From NCBI GenBank assembly GCA_023627715.1, contig JAMAHW010000004.1, positions 372,001 to 436,000 of the forward strand: a stretch of DNA of 64,000 nt. Reading direction: 5' to 3'. Position numbers and translations under genes: made by a program. Of the stretch, positions 21,871-32,015 are shown in pieces (position 1 is the stretch's first letter; each line of letters begins with the position of its first letter). The notes beneath the pieces were generated by a model, which was not told the origin of the DNA, did not search any database, and saw only the letters and a program-made list of their open reading frames with translations. The DNA comes from Periconia sp. R9002 (lineage: Eukaryota; Ascomycota; Dothideomycetes; Pleosporales; Periconiaceae).

Positions 21871-23100
21871 TCAACTCTTGACACAACCACAACTAATAAC
21901 CCTGACGAAACCCCTCCTCTTCCTTCTACCCCCAACCACACTTTCCTCTTGATCAATGTCGCCATTTCCTACGCTCTCCCTCCTTGTCACCCCATTATTT
22001 CCCAAACTCCCCCGACTACTCCTCCACCTCCTACCGCGCCAGTACTTGACCAATCCCACCTTCTCCTCTTCCTCATCGCTGTCCCACTCATCCCACGCGC
22101 TCACCGTGTGCTGCAGCCCGTAGCTCGTGTGGGACTCTCTGCTGCGTGGTGATGTCGCTATTGTCCTCGTGGGAGATTGCGCCAGGCCTGCGAGGAAATG
22201 GCTCGATTCTGTAGACGTGATGCTTATGTGCTGATGGGATGGGTATCCTGGTAAAGCTTCCGAGGGGTTGCGCACAAGAGCCTGCGAGTATGGGGGTGTG
22301 CCGAGCGAAGAGTGATAGGAGTGTCCTCCTCTAGATGTGGAAGGAGGAGTCGACGGTGTCGACGGGTGCGCTACTGGGAAGCGAGCTGGGCTTTCCAGGT
22401 CCTGAAAATACTGGGAAGGCTGCTTGTGGAGGTGGGGGTCGGTTAGGGAAAGCTTGCGTGGTGGCTCTACCTCTTCCCTTGAGGAGATTGGTGAAGGGGG
22501 AAGGCGCGATGGCGAGCGCAAAGGGGATAGGCGAGTGGGTGGGCCGCTCAGGTGGAGGGGGGATATAGATGGTTTAACCGATTTGCGCTTTGAGGATTTT
22601 ATATTTTCAAGAAGACGAAGATTTTTGGAAGTGAGATCGCTGTATGTTGGTGGTGTTGGTGATGTGGTTGTGATTCCGATGGTTGCTGTTGTGGTTGTCG
22701 TCGTCGTTGTGGCTATTGGTGAAGCTGAATTATTTGCAAAAAGAGCAGGTAGTTTGGTCGATTTGGACGCCGAGTCTTGAGGGCTTTTGATTGCCGTACC
22801 AGGACCGAGATCGAATGTTGAGCTGTCTTCAGGTGCTGGTGATGGACATGGTACTTTAGGGGGTGAGTTCGGGTCATAGCTCTTGATAATTCCCAATACA
22901 GTATCACTCGAGAATCGCGTGGATTTTGGTGTTTGATGAGTGACAGTAGAGCATATAGTCTCTCGCCTTTTTGGGTGCCCAGTTGTATACCGTTCATCTT
23001 CATCCCATTTTGCTGTGTTGATACTACGGACTGGTGATGGAGCCGATTCTCTGGGTTGAGGTGTCGTTGCAAGCGGCGATGAATGAAGGGGAGTGAACAT
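21871..23100 (-). CDS. disordered protein of unknown function
   Basis: Single-exon frame from the first ATG at 23100 (409 residues); the upstream extension has only a GTG start. I do not recognise a domain. The sequence is Ser/Pro/Thr-rich with a nine-Thr stretch near residue 140, many SP/TP phospho-site-like motifs, and a short conserved-looking N-terminal block (SINTAKWDEDERYTTG). The C-terminal acidic-to-basic motif (SAWDEWDSDEEEEKVGLVKYWRGRRWRS) looks like a real interaction element, because it is compact and unlike its surroundings. No signal peptide or membrane segment is seen. The long uninterrupted frame in a region where antisense frames are short supports it as a gene. Confidence 0.7.
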   Translation of the reverse strand: MFTPLHSSPLATTPQPRESAPSPVRSINTAKWDEDERYTTGHPKRRETICSTVTHQTPKSTRFSSDTVLGIIKSYDPNSPPKVPCPSPAPEDSSTFDLGPGTAIKSPQDSASKSTKLPALFANNSASPIATTTTTTTTATIGITTTSPTPPTYSDLTSKNLRLLENIKSSKRKSVKPSISPLHLSGPPTRLSPLRSPSRLPPSPISSREEVEPPRKLSLTDPHLHKQPSQYFQDLESPARFPVAHPSTPSTPPSTSRGGHSYHSSLGTPPYSQALVRNPSEALPGYPSHQHISITSTESSHFLAGLAQSPTRTIATSPRSRESHTSYGLQHTVSAWDEWDSDEEEEKVGLVKYWRGRRWRSSRGSLGNNGVTRRESVGNGDIDQEESVVGGRRKRRGFVRVISCGCVKS

Positions 23101-25311
23101 GATTCCTGGTGTCGACGAGCAAGGTGGGAGAGGGGTAGCGCAAAATAGATGAGTGAAATCGATGACGGTAAAAGAGTACAAGTGATGGTCCAGTCTCCAC
23201 ACACGATATATACATGCCTCTACCTGTGCCCCCGCAATCCAGGGGGTAAAACAAAAACTGTTGACTGGTTAGGTGTAATACCCTTGGAAGCTTCTGAAAA
23301 CATTTTAGGCCTGGGGTTACGTAGAACCACTCTTCCGGATTCCGAGTGGTAGACTAACAATGTATTGATCGCTGTTGAAGAGATCTTGGTGTGAGCCCAC
23401 CTCGATTCGGACAAGGGGCGACAACATACTTAGGCAAGGGAGCGCAGTCTTGTCATAATGCAGGCACTCTGTACCCCCCGGAGGAACACTCTGCTGGAGT
23501 GGCGCTCTCTCCGGCATAATTTTCGACGTCAAGCACAGCAGGAAAGACGCTGGCGCGAACATGGCAGATGCCCTTTCGCCATCGATCGGAGGAAAATTGG
23601 CCTCACGGCACAAACTCCATGAGGACTCGCAGTTGACTGTTGATGAAAACTCATCGTGACGCAACCCATCTGTGCGCCGCGCGAGAAATGATGCTGAAGA
23701 GTTACACGGTGTTACTGGAATGTAACAATGCATCCATGTCCCTTCGAGGCACACAATAAGCGAAGAACCGAAAATGCTTCGAGCGTTGCTGGAGTAGTCA
23801 AATCAAAATACAACGATCCAGAACGAACCACTGGTGCAAATCACAAGACTTATACAAAAGGAAGAAAGACTGCATAGTACTGAATGAGCAGGGGGAACAA
23901 AAGAACACAGGTCATATGTACACAAAGACGCCGTGATTTTCTTTTTTCTTGGAGAAGACTAGGTCCTATTGTTTCAGCCACATCAGGCCATGGCGGCTCA
24001 GATCTGCAGCCACAAGTCGAAAAGGTGTATCGATAGTCATCGAAAATCGCAGCGATGTGTTGTAAAGATGATCACATGAGCAAGGATCACCAACAGGTTC
24101 CATCGTGTTTTGGTGGTGATGTCTATGCGCCAACACTAGCTGTCATCTGCTCAGCTCTGATGGTGCAAATCTCCCATTCGTATCCATTGGGGAAACGCTG
24201 CACAATTTCTAAATATTCATCTTCGGGGCTGAGGTATATTTCCTTCGGTATAGCGGGGCCGATCTAATTCTCATCTCTCGGACTCATCGTCGACCCGCGA
24301 TAGCAACAGTTTACTCTGCAATTCATGGAATAGATACACGGACTTCCTTAATTGCGTGTACGTGGATTGCCGACCTAGGAAGGGTCGATCACTCAGGTTC
24401 TGACCTGTATTGCTAAAGGGCTACGGGCCAGCTGTCGAGGACTACCGCTCAGCCACTGTCTGACCAACTCAGAAACACTTGTATCATCAAGTACTTCCTT
24501 GTACCACTAAACAACCACCAATGGCAATCGAAATCTCGTTTCCTAAGCCCTACATCCTTCGAATATAATCCAGCTTACTGTTTATGTTACTCGACAAAAG
24601 AAGCATACCGTTATTGTTTTGTTTACGTAGTTGCATTCCATACTGCAACATCGCCAGTCTATACATTCTTTAACCTGTCAGACACGTTGGCTTTTCGCTC
24701 ATAAGTCAAGTAAATTTCCGTTGGTATGAAGAAGGCTATCTCTAAGGTCAGAACTAGATAGACCTGCTTATAATCATGTAGAATTGTCTCACTGTGAGAT
24801 GAAATACCAAACTTGCTGTGCCTAACTCTGCAAACGCGACATCTATTGAGAGACTAGCAGTCTATGTCTATCCTAATGTCATATTCTGAATGATGAATGA
24901 TCGTATTTGGAAGAAATGGTATAGAAATATATGGCAAATAAGCCACTGTAAGACCTGTTCTACCCATACAAGATATCAGAGGATGGGAATCCGTAAGTAC
25001 GTATATGTCCTCTGGAGGAACCTCCAACCGAAACCAAATACGATCAACTACAATACTCCCTATGACTCTCACACATTTGTGGGTGTGCCAGGTCCGGAAT
25101 GGCACTTTTTGATATATTTATTGAGTTTTGAACAGCACCCTCCTAGACATTGCAAGTGTTGTCACTGTTAGGCTAGCCATTTGCGGCGCTCGCGATGGGC
25201 ACAAAGTGAAGACTTGAATTTTAAAATATGATTGATACATACACGATGGTGCTCAACTCATAACTTCGAACGTTTACCGCCTAAACATCCTGCATACTAT
25301 CTATAAAGAGC
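23101..25311. other. gene-free spacer
   Basis: About 2.2 kb between two minus-strand genes. AT content rises towards the right, with many stops in all frames. It should contain the promoter of the disordered-protein gene. Nothing else seen. Confidence 0.5.
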
Positions 25312-26451
25312 TTACGAGACGTTTTTGTTTGCCAATGTTTGGTTGATATATTTAGTATGCATCTGTTCGATCTCTGGTATGATGAGAGATTCAATCTCGA
25401 CAGCAGGTTCGCCTTCTTCTCCTGTCTCCTGGGGGTTGATTGATGCCGCGAGCTCTTCGTCTTTTGATGATGGGTCTGCAGTCCCAACAAGCGAGGCAAT
25501 GCCGGAGAAACTCTTTGTTCGGCGATGTCGAGGGACACGGATCCATTTCTCGCCTTCCAAGGCGGATACAAATACAACCTCCCACTTTCGGGTTAGTAAT
25601 AGGTTTCCAATAACCAAATGATGTGAATATTTTTGGAGGGAGTACTGAGCCTTCTTCACCAGGATGGAGGGATCTGTCTCTAGCTTAAAGCTCACGATGA
25701 TACCTTCCGGTGCCCACCCATCAACCAATTGCTTCAGAAATTTTGGTACAGGCTCCAGATCTATGACTAACTTGCGACCATCGGTGCGGGCAGCAGGTGT
25801 CTTGGCGTCATCATCGGTACCCTGACTCTGGTGGAACTCCTCGTTGGATTGGATTTTGTGTTCGACCATGCGGTCTCTGGGTACAAAGAAGTCGGATACA
25901 GCAGCAGCAAGGTAAAACATGGCCTTGGGACCCAATGGTCGCATGAGTTTGGCTACTTCACGTAGATCCCATAGGTATTCAGTGATTGTGACAAAAGATA
26001 AGATGAGCAAGCGACCTTCACGTTTGACATTGGTATACTGGCGTAGGACCTCGAGCATGTCGGCAGACTGCTGCTCATCTACCACGACACGGCCATTTTC
26101 TTCTCGCATGTAGTCAAGGAAAGAGCGCGTGTTGTGTGAATAGTGGCGCGAATAGGGTAAAAGCGAGAACTGGCGATGCAGGAAAATGACGGCATAACCA
26201 TGTTGGAGAAAATATTCGGCACTCGTTGCGCCACGTGTCCCGGCCGAAAAGTTGTCAATATAACGCACCGTCTGGGTTTCCAAGGGTACTGTAGTGCCTC
26301 CGGACGTGACCAGCACTACACGGCGGCCTTGGTCTCCATGACGGTTGATGAACTCGCGGGCGAGGGTGATGTTGGCTTTGAGATCTTTTGGCGGGGGCTC
26401 GTTGGAAAAGTAATCATTTTCCGCCTGTTGAGAAGTGCTGCTGTCGGCCAT
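25312..26451 (-). CDS. CAB2: Phosphopantothenate-cysteine ligase
   Basis: Third step of coenzyme A synthesis: joins cysteine to 4'-phosphopantothenate with nucleotide activation. Single exon, 379 residues, starting at the ATG at 26451. The nucleotide-binding Rossmann block VVLVTSGGTTVPLE lies near residue 45, followed by the hallmark RYIDNFSAGTRGATSAEYFL near residue 65. AAAVSDFFVP (near residue 185) and the C-terminal LVIGNLLLTRK are further eukaryotic PPCS blocks. A 30-residue stretch before LVIDLEPVPKFL (DDDAKTPAARTDG) is low-complexity. The C-terminus extends about 70 residues past the core with Glu-rich sequence and SLIIPEIEQMHTKYINQTL. Eukaryotic monofunctional form, not fused to a decarboxylase. 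A TCACGTGA element lies 124 bp upstream of the start. Confidence 0.95.
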   Translation of the reverse strand: MADSSTSQQAENDYFSNEPPPKDLKANITLAREFINRHGDQGRRVVLVTSGGTTVPLETQTVRYIDNFSAGTRGATSAEYFLQHGYAVIFLHRQFSLLPYSRHYSHNTRSFLDYMREENGRVVVDEQQSADMLEVLRQYTNVKREGRLLILSFVTITEYLWDLREVAKLMRPLGPKAMFYLAAAVSDFFVPRDRMVEHKIQSNEEFHQSQGTDDDAKTPAARTDGRKLVIDLEPVPKFLKQLVDGWAPEGIIVSFKLETDPSILVKKAQYSLQKYSHHLVIGNLLLTRKWEVVFVSALEGEKWIRVPRHRRTKSFSGIASLVGTADPSSKDEELAASINPQETGEEGEPAVEIESLIIPEIEQMHTKYINQTLANKNVS

Positions 26452-27505
26452 GCTCGCATCGTTCGGGGCCTGTACATGGAATAAAATAGTTTTGGAGTGT
26501 ATTTGATGGACGCCGCATGGTCATCTGAGAAGAGAGCATTTGAGGCCTCGGTTATAGTCTAGTGGGGCCAGGCTTCACGTGACCATTACCACTCATCAAT
26601 TGATCCACTCTCTCCGGTGCCATGTTCGAACCTCAGGTGCTCTCACCAATATTATGGGAGTCTGAACCTTCCGTGTAATAGAAATTCTCTACATATTAAA
26701 GTGTTTACCTATCTATATATCTATCAACACAGAGTTGCTAGATAGATGCGCAAACTAGTATTGATTGATACATACTGTATTGCAGAAATTTCTAAGCTTC
26801 GGGATTAGTTTACTAGTGACGTTGACTAATTATTGAACCAGACATGCACTTGTATTTAAGCGTGAGTAAATGGCATCCTTTACAAACGTACATGATGTTT
26901 CACGCTTGAGCTTGTGGCAACGAGGGAAATAATGTAATGTGTGTGTCAGAAAATTGCCACAGGTGAAAGCATCGAGATAGGAAAGTGAGCATCAATTGAT
27001 GGAAGATGCGGTTGGAACGACCCGGTCAGAGAAATACGCATCCTACTCCCATAGTGAATTCATGATTCACCTCGGCTTTGTACCCCAGCGAGTCGTAGTC
27101 CAGAGTGGCGGGCGCGCTCAAGCTCTAGGAGATCGATCACAACGGTCAGGTTAGATTTCGGAGCCATGTTCCATCCAGTAGGAGAGCAGCGTCACTTCAC
27201 TCTCCAACACGTGCCAACTACACTCCCGTGTGCTATAGACTTATTGGTGCGTAGCGTAACAGGACGAGCAAATGATAAGAGAATGCAGCACCAAGCGCGC
27301 ACCGTTGCAATTCTCCCCTATTTACGTGAGCAATTATTCATACTTAGTTCCTTCATCCATTCATTCATTGCCTTGACATGTCGCGCACGTTAAGATCCTA
27401 AGCCTTTTGCTCTGCAGTGTCCCTCCGTTCCGTGTAAGTCGTGCGTATTGCATGTTGATATACTAATAGACATCAATTGCTTTGGTCGACTTCTCTTGCA
27501 ACCAC
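26452..27505. promoter_or_regulatory. divergent promoter region CAB2 / Zn2Cys6 gene
   Basis: About 1 kb between two head-to-head genes. The central part (26.65-26.9 kb) is AT-rich. No open frame of interest; it should hold both promoters. Confidence 0.5.
26575..26582. promoter_or_regulatory. TCACGTGA E-box upstream of CAB2
   Basis: Perfect 8-bp palindrome 124 bp upstream of the CAB2 start. It matches the CACGTG core bound by Cbf1/bHLH factors, which in yeast control sulfur amino-acid genes. CAB2 consumes cysteine, so a link is plausible but inferred. Confidence 0.35.
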
Positions 27506-30467
27506 ATGTCGCAGCCGCAGCCAGCAGCGCCCGGAGGCCCATCCCACCATAAAATCGCCATACCTCGCCAAGAGAAACGAGACAAAACACCGCGTAAGCC
27601 GTCTACTGTCAGACAAAATCGCGTCTCCCGAGCTTGCTTGAGTTGTCGTGCCAGGAAGATACGGTGCAATGGCTCGCAACCAACATGTCAGAATTGCGCC
27701 GAGAATTCGACGAACTGTGTATACGCATCCAGCCGCAAAGACAGGTTGAGAACGTCAGTGAAACAACTGTAGTTGTCGCACATGATTTGTGGCTGATCAA
27801 CCTAGTGCAACTGAACACAATGAAGAAATGATGGACTTTCTCAGAAGTATTCGACCTAATGTCAACGAGACGGAGAAGACCAGGATTGATGAGATGCTCA
27901 GTGGGGTCCGTACTAAGGTAAATGTTTCGATTGGCCAACTCACTGACAATCCTAGGTTAGTGAGGATGTAGCTGATGCTGCTTCAACATTCCGCAAGGCT
28001 CATTCGTCCGATTTGCTCAAAGTTAATGAGGTAGAAGGCGAAGCCAATATATCAGCAGAAGTGGGTTCTAATGAAGATCTTGACATGAAAAATGAAGACA
28101 TTTTGCGTTCAGAGCAATCCAGAGCTACTGGTTTTATGGGCAAAAACTCTGAGATACAATGGCTTCGCCAAATGGATTACGAAACCAATGCTCCTCAGCG
28201 AGGAGGACTTGTTGACAAGCCTTACGGACCGCCTGGAAACAGTTTCGAAGCGTCCAAACAACGCGCAGAGGCCCTGGAAGAACGTCAGAGTCAGGATTAT
28301 GTTCCATCGCTACAGACGAGTAATTTCAGTTTCTACCTCGATGATGAAAGTGTTGACATGGACTTCCCCGTGAATCCATATGAACTTCCACCACTCGAGA
28401 CTGCCGACAGACTCATGCGATGCTATATGGAAACTATACAACCCTCTTTCCCGATCCTTGCGAAGAAATCGTTTTTGAATCAATTTTACCATTATTATGC
28501 TGCATTAGATCGGGGGGCACCTTACAAGCTTCCTCAAAAATGGCAGGCTCTGCTGAACTTGGTTTTCGGGATCGGAGCTGTGTATTCCTATTTAGTCGAG
28601 CCGGAATGGCAGGCAGACGGTAAAGCTACAACTACCATGCTATCGGATGTATTATAACTTTTAATAGAGCGAGATCACTTTCTATACCACGCTCGGGCTT
28701 GGGAATTGAGCATCAAAGATCCATGGTAATAGAAGTTAATCTTGTATGCATCTGTAAGGCTAACGTTTCGTTTTAGGTGGTTCTCCCATCCAGACCTACC
28801 ACAGACACAAATAGTAGGGTGTAATTCCACCCCCTCCGCATCCATGACTAAAAATTTCGCAGGCTGGTCTCCTTGCTATTTATTATCTGGCCATCGGTCA
28901 TACCAACCGGTTAGTTACCATTTCAAGCCTTGATAATTTCGCAGTAGCTCGTGGCACTGAGATCGCCGAAATTTGGGCTCTGTTAAATAGTATCTCGGAG
29001 AATTTTACTGACAGATCCGCTAGCGCTTGGGTTCTCATCGGGATGGGTGTTAGATTTGGTTTTGGCCTTGGTTTACACATTCGCAACGAGGATCATACCG
29101 CGACTGCAGTGAAAAAAGAGATTTTGTCGCGCATCTGGTGGGGGCTATATACCTTAGAGCGTCTTCTATCTGTGATGACTGGCAGGCCCAGCGCTGGGAT
29201 AGAATCGCATTGCTCGGTAGCTCTTCCACTTCCTATACCCTGCGATGAAGTTGAGGAGGCCAGAATTAAGGCTCTGTTTGGAGACAGACCGCGTCTAGCC
29301 CATGCTGAAGATCTTATAATGACCAATCTAATCAATACGCCTTCATCCGGAATCCCCGACACGGAGAAGTCGAGAGACGACCCCCCCAACGCAGGATCAT
29401 ACCTGAAATGTACGATTAGACTAGGCCAAATCCAACAAAAAATCTTGACTCAGTTGTACTCTCCGAGCGTCGTCAAAGAATCCTGGAAGGATGTACAAGA
29501 TACCATTCTCAAGATCAATGGAGAACTTGAGATTTGGGCAGCTTCCATCCCTCCTGGCCTGAATTTCTTGAGCAATAACAGAGAGAAGGGAATGGCCTAC
29601 GAACAAAACATTCTGCTTTTACACTACCGAAGCACCATTATTCTCATCAATCGGCCGTGTCTTTGTCGACTAGATCGCAGAATACCCAATCAAACACAGA
29701 GTTCTTCCGACTTCAACCGCAGAATGGCTCTAGCGTGCGTCAATTCCGCCAGGGACGTCACTGCCAGCCTTCCAGATGATATGAACAATGAGCGCACGCG
29801 TATCTACGAGATCTTGCCGTGGTGGGCTGCTGTTCACTACATCATGCAAAGTCTCGCTATTCTCATGCTGGAAACTTCTTACCATGCGGGTGTGGCATCA
29901 GAACGGGGGGACACGGTGACTTCAATGAAGAAGCTTGTTCGATGGCTACGTGTTTTAAGAGGAAATAACGGAATGGCGAAACGCGCATATACAATTGTAC
30001 TCGACTTACTGAAAAAAATGGTCGTTCACACACGGGTGGTAAGTAATAACCTTTGGCGCTCTGGAAGCCGATACTGATATCAATACAGGATATATCCGAC
30101 CTTCTCGACGAAGAAGAGATGGCAAAAAACGCCACTTCCACTTACCATGCATCTCCGCTGTCCGGCCTCCACACACAGCCAATCTTTACTGAAGAAAATC
30201 TAGAGCACTATTCATTTCAAAGCACATATGCTGACTACCCCACTGCTAGTGGCTATCAGAGTAGGGCCGAGTCTTATTTTCTGATTTATTCCCTGATTCA
30301 ATCCCACTGACTCCTAATTAGCAAACCTTTTTTTTACTGGATTCGACCAACACAATCCCTTCCCATTTTCCGGGAACAGTGTGGGAGATATCCAAGACAT
30401 TTATGGAGCAAGCGCGCAACCCGGCGGTGATAGCAACATTGCTGGTGGACCCCAATATGAATGGTAG
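27506..30467 (+). CDS. Zn2Cys6 fungal transcription factor (nine exons)
   Basis: Exons 27506-27744, 27806-27917, 27956-28619, 28668-28725, 28777-28813, 28863-28909, 29015-30038, 30089-30260 and 30322-30467 sum to 2499 nt (832 residues). All eight introns are GT...AG, and every junction keeps frame. The binuclear zinc cluster is at residues 44-71 (C44-x2-C-x6-C-x6-C-x2-C-x6-C, starting ACLSCRARKIRC), with a basic preceding stretch. The middle region has the fungal-specific transcription factor domain: ETADRLMRCYMETIQPSFPIL, ADERDHFLYHARAWELSIKDPWWFSHPD, IGHTNR and GLGLHIRNED, then RIWWGLYTLERLLSVMTGRPS. An apparent in-frame TAA at 28655 lies inside the 48-nt fourth intron, not in the coding sequence. 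Target genes are unknown. The neighbouring glutathione transferase converges on it (115 bp spacer), and CAB2 is divergent. Confidence 0.88.
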
Positions 30468-30582
30468 AATGATCGTTCTAAGAAAGGGAAAGGGGAACTT
30501 GGCTCAAACAGGAGGCGCACGAGATTTTTGATAGGTATTATAGAAGTCGTGGCGACTTCCCGCTTGGTCGATATATTAGTCC

Positions 30583-31326
30583 TTATGACCCATGCTTTTC
30601 CTTTATCTCGTTTTGGCCTTTCATTACCCAGCCCTTGAAGGGGTCCTTCACGTTCGGATCTTTTCTCAACTTTTCGATTTGATCTTCTCCATTTGGAACA
30701 GCCAGACCCCTCCGTACAGCATCCCTCTCTTCAATATTTTCCATCCACTGCTTTAATTTTGGAAACCGATCCAATTCAATCCCTGCCCAGGGCGCCCATC
30801 TCACCCAGGTGAACGTACTCATATCCGCAATCGAGTACCTGCCCCTCCCTTTTCCAGCCAAATAGTCGCGATCCTGTAGCCTGGCTTCAAGGACAGAGTA
30901 CAGTCTTCTCGTCTCATTTTGGTATCTATCTATACCGTACTGTATCTTTTCAGGCGCATAGCGGAAAAAGTGATTGGCTTGCCCTTGCATGGGCCCCACA
31001 CCTGCGTTCTGAAAGAACAGATATTGCAGCATGACACTCCTTTCGTTCGTATCTTCAAAGTGATACTTGAAATTCTTGTCATAGTGCTCACTCAGGTAAA
31101 GGAATATCGCACCCGATTCGAACACGGTGAAGGCGTTGCGCGAGTGGTCAATTATCGCAGGAATGCGACCGTTTGGATTTACGGACAGGAACTTGGGCTG
31201 CTTTTGCTCATCCTTGGAAAGGTCGATGGGAGTTGTTTTGTATGGAATAGAGAGCTCTTCCAGATGAATAGAGATCTTTTGGCCATTGGGGGTTGCAGCT
31301 GTGAAGAGTTCAATGTTGGAAGACAT
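30583..31326 (-). CDS. Glutathione S-transferase, Ure2-like
   Basis: Single exon of 247 residues from the ATG at 31326, preferred over the upstream extension because MSSNIELFTAATPNGQKISI is the natural N-terminus of this class. The thioredoxin-like domain has FTAATPNGQKISIHLEEL, NPNGRIPAIID (cis-Pro loop) and FESGAIFLYLSEHYD. The all-alpha domain has FFQNAGVGPMQGQANHFFRYAPE and a GRYSIADMSTFTWVRWAPWAGIELDRFPKLKQW block. These are typical of the Ure2p/YghU group, which use glutathione in peroxide or disulfide reduction. The N-terminal prion-like extension of yeast Ure2 is absent, so nitrogen regulation is not implied. Probably cytosolic. Confidence 0.92.
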   Translation of the reverse strand: MSSNIELFTAATPNGQKISIHLEELSIPYKTTPIDLSKDEQKQPKFLSVNPNGRIPAIIDHSRNAFTVFESGAIFLYLSEHYDKNFKYHFEDTNERSVMLQYLFFQNAGVGPMQGQANHFFRYAPEKIQYGIDRYQNETRRLYSVLEARLQDRDYLAGKGRGRYSIADMSTFTWVRWAPWAGIELDRFPKLKQWMENIEERDAVRRGLAVPNGEDQIEKLRKDPNVKDPFKGWVMKGQNEIKEKHGS

Positions 31327-32015
31327 GATCTCGTTTATGTGATTTTCTAATGAGGAGGTATCTCCTTGCAATATATGTAGTTGTTGAGCGATACGGTGAA
31401 GTAGTGACAATGAATGATCGTATTGATGACGTTTAGATGTCGGTACTTTATGACGCTAGCAGACTCAGGGTGCTTAGAATTCCAAACCTCGTCAAAAATG
31501 CCACTCTGTGTTTGTGGTGGGTTCATATGAGTCATGTTAAATCGCTGTGTGCTATGTCGATTTTAATATTTTGGAATGCCTACGTTTGGCGGCACGTGTC
31601 AAGAAGACTGAATTATGTGTTTGTTGCGCTCAGTTCCTCTCTGGGAGAGCTGGAAAGAAAAGCAATTGTACCAAATGGCGAAGTCGGACAAGGTTGGGGA
31701 GAAATGCTAAGCATCAAGGCGAGGGCGCTTGAAATATGATAGCTTCACGGACAGAAAAGGGTACATGTATGTCGCGGAGTTGCCTGGAAACGATTGGCGG
31801 GTGTTGATAAGTACAAACGGAGAGTGCGACCTACTGCCCAGAATCTCCTTCGACACATGCGCACGGACATTTTCCACTTCACATACACCCATTCACTAAA
31901 ACATTTGTAACTACTCCAAAACCTATTCCAGCGCAAAGAAAAAACACAAGTTGATCTGAGGGGAACCAAGAACCTTCAAGCCCAGTTTTCAGTCGCGCAA
32001 TTCGCCTCTAACACC
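31327..32015. promoter_or_regulatory. divergent promoter region
   Basis: A 689 bp spacer between the GST and the plus-strand unknown gene. Short frames on both strands only. It should carry both promoters; no specific element assigned. Confidence 0.45.

Noticed and set aside
26545..26645. Possible tRNA (A-box-like TAGTCTAGTGG and a TTCGAA core)
   Set aside because: Acceptor, anticodon and T stems do not pair, so only isolated box-like strings remain.
28655..28657. In-frame stop suggesting a broken Zn2Cys6 gene
   Set aside because: It falls inside a 48-nt GT...AG intron whose removal restores ADERDHFLYHARAWEL, so the gene is not a pseudogene.
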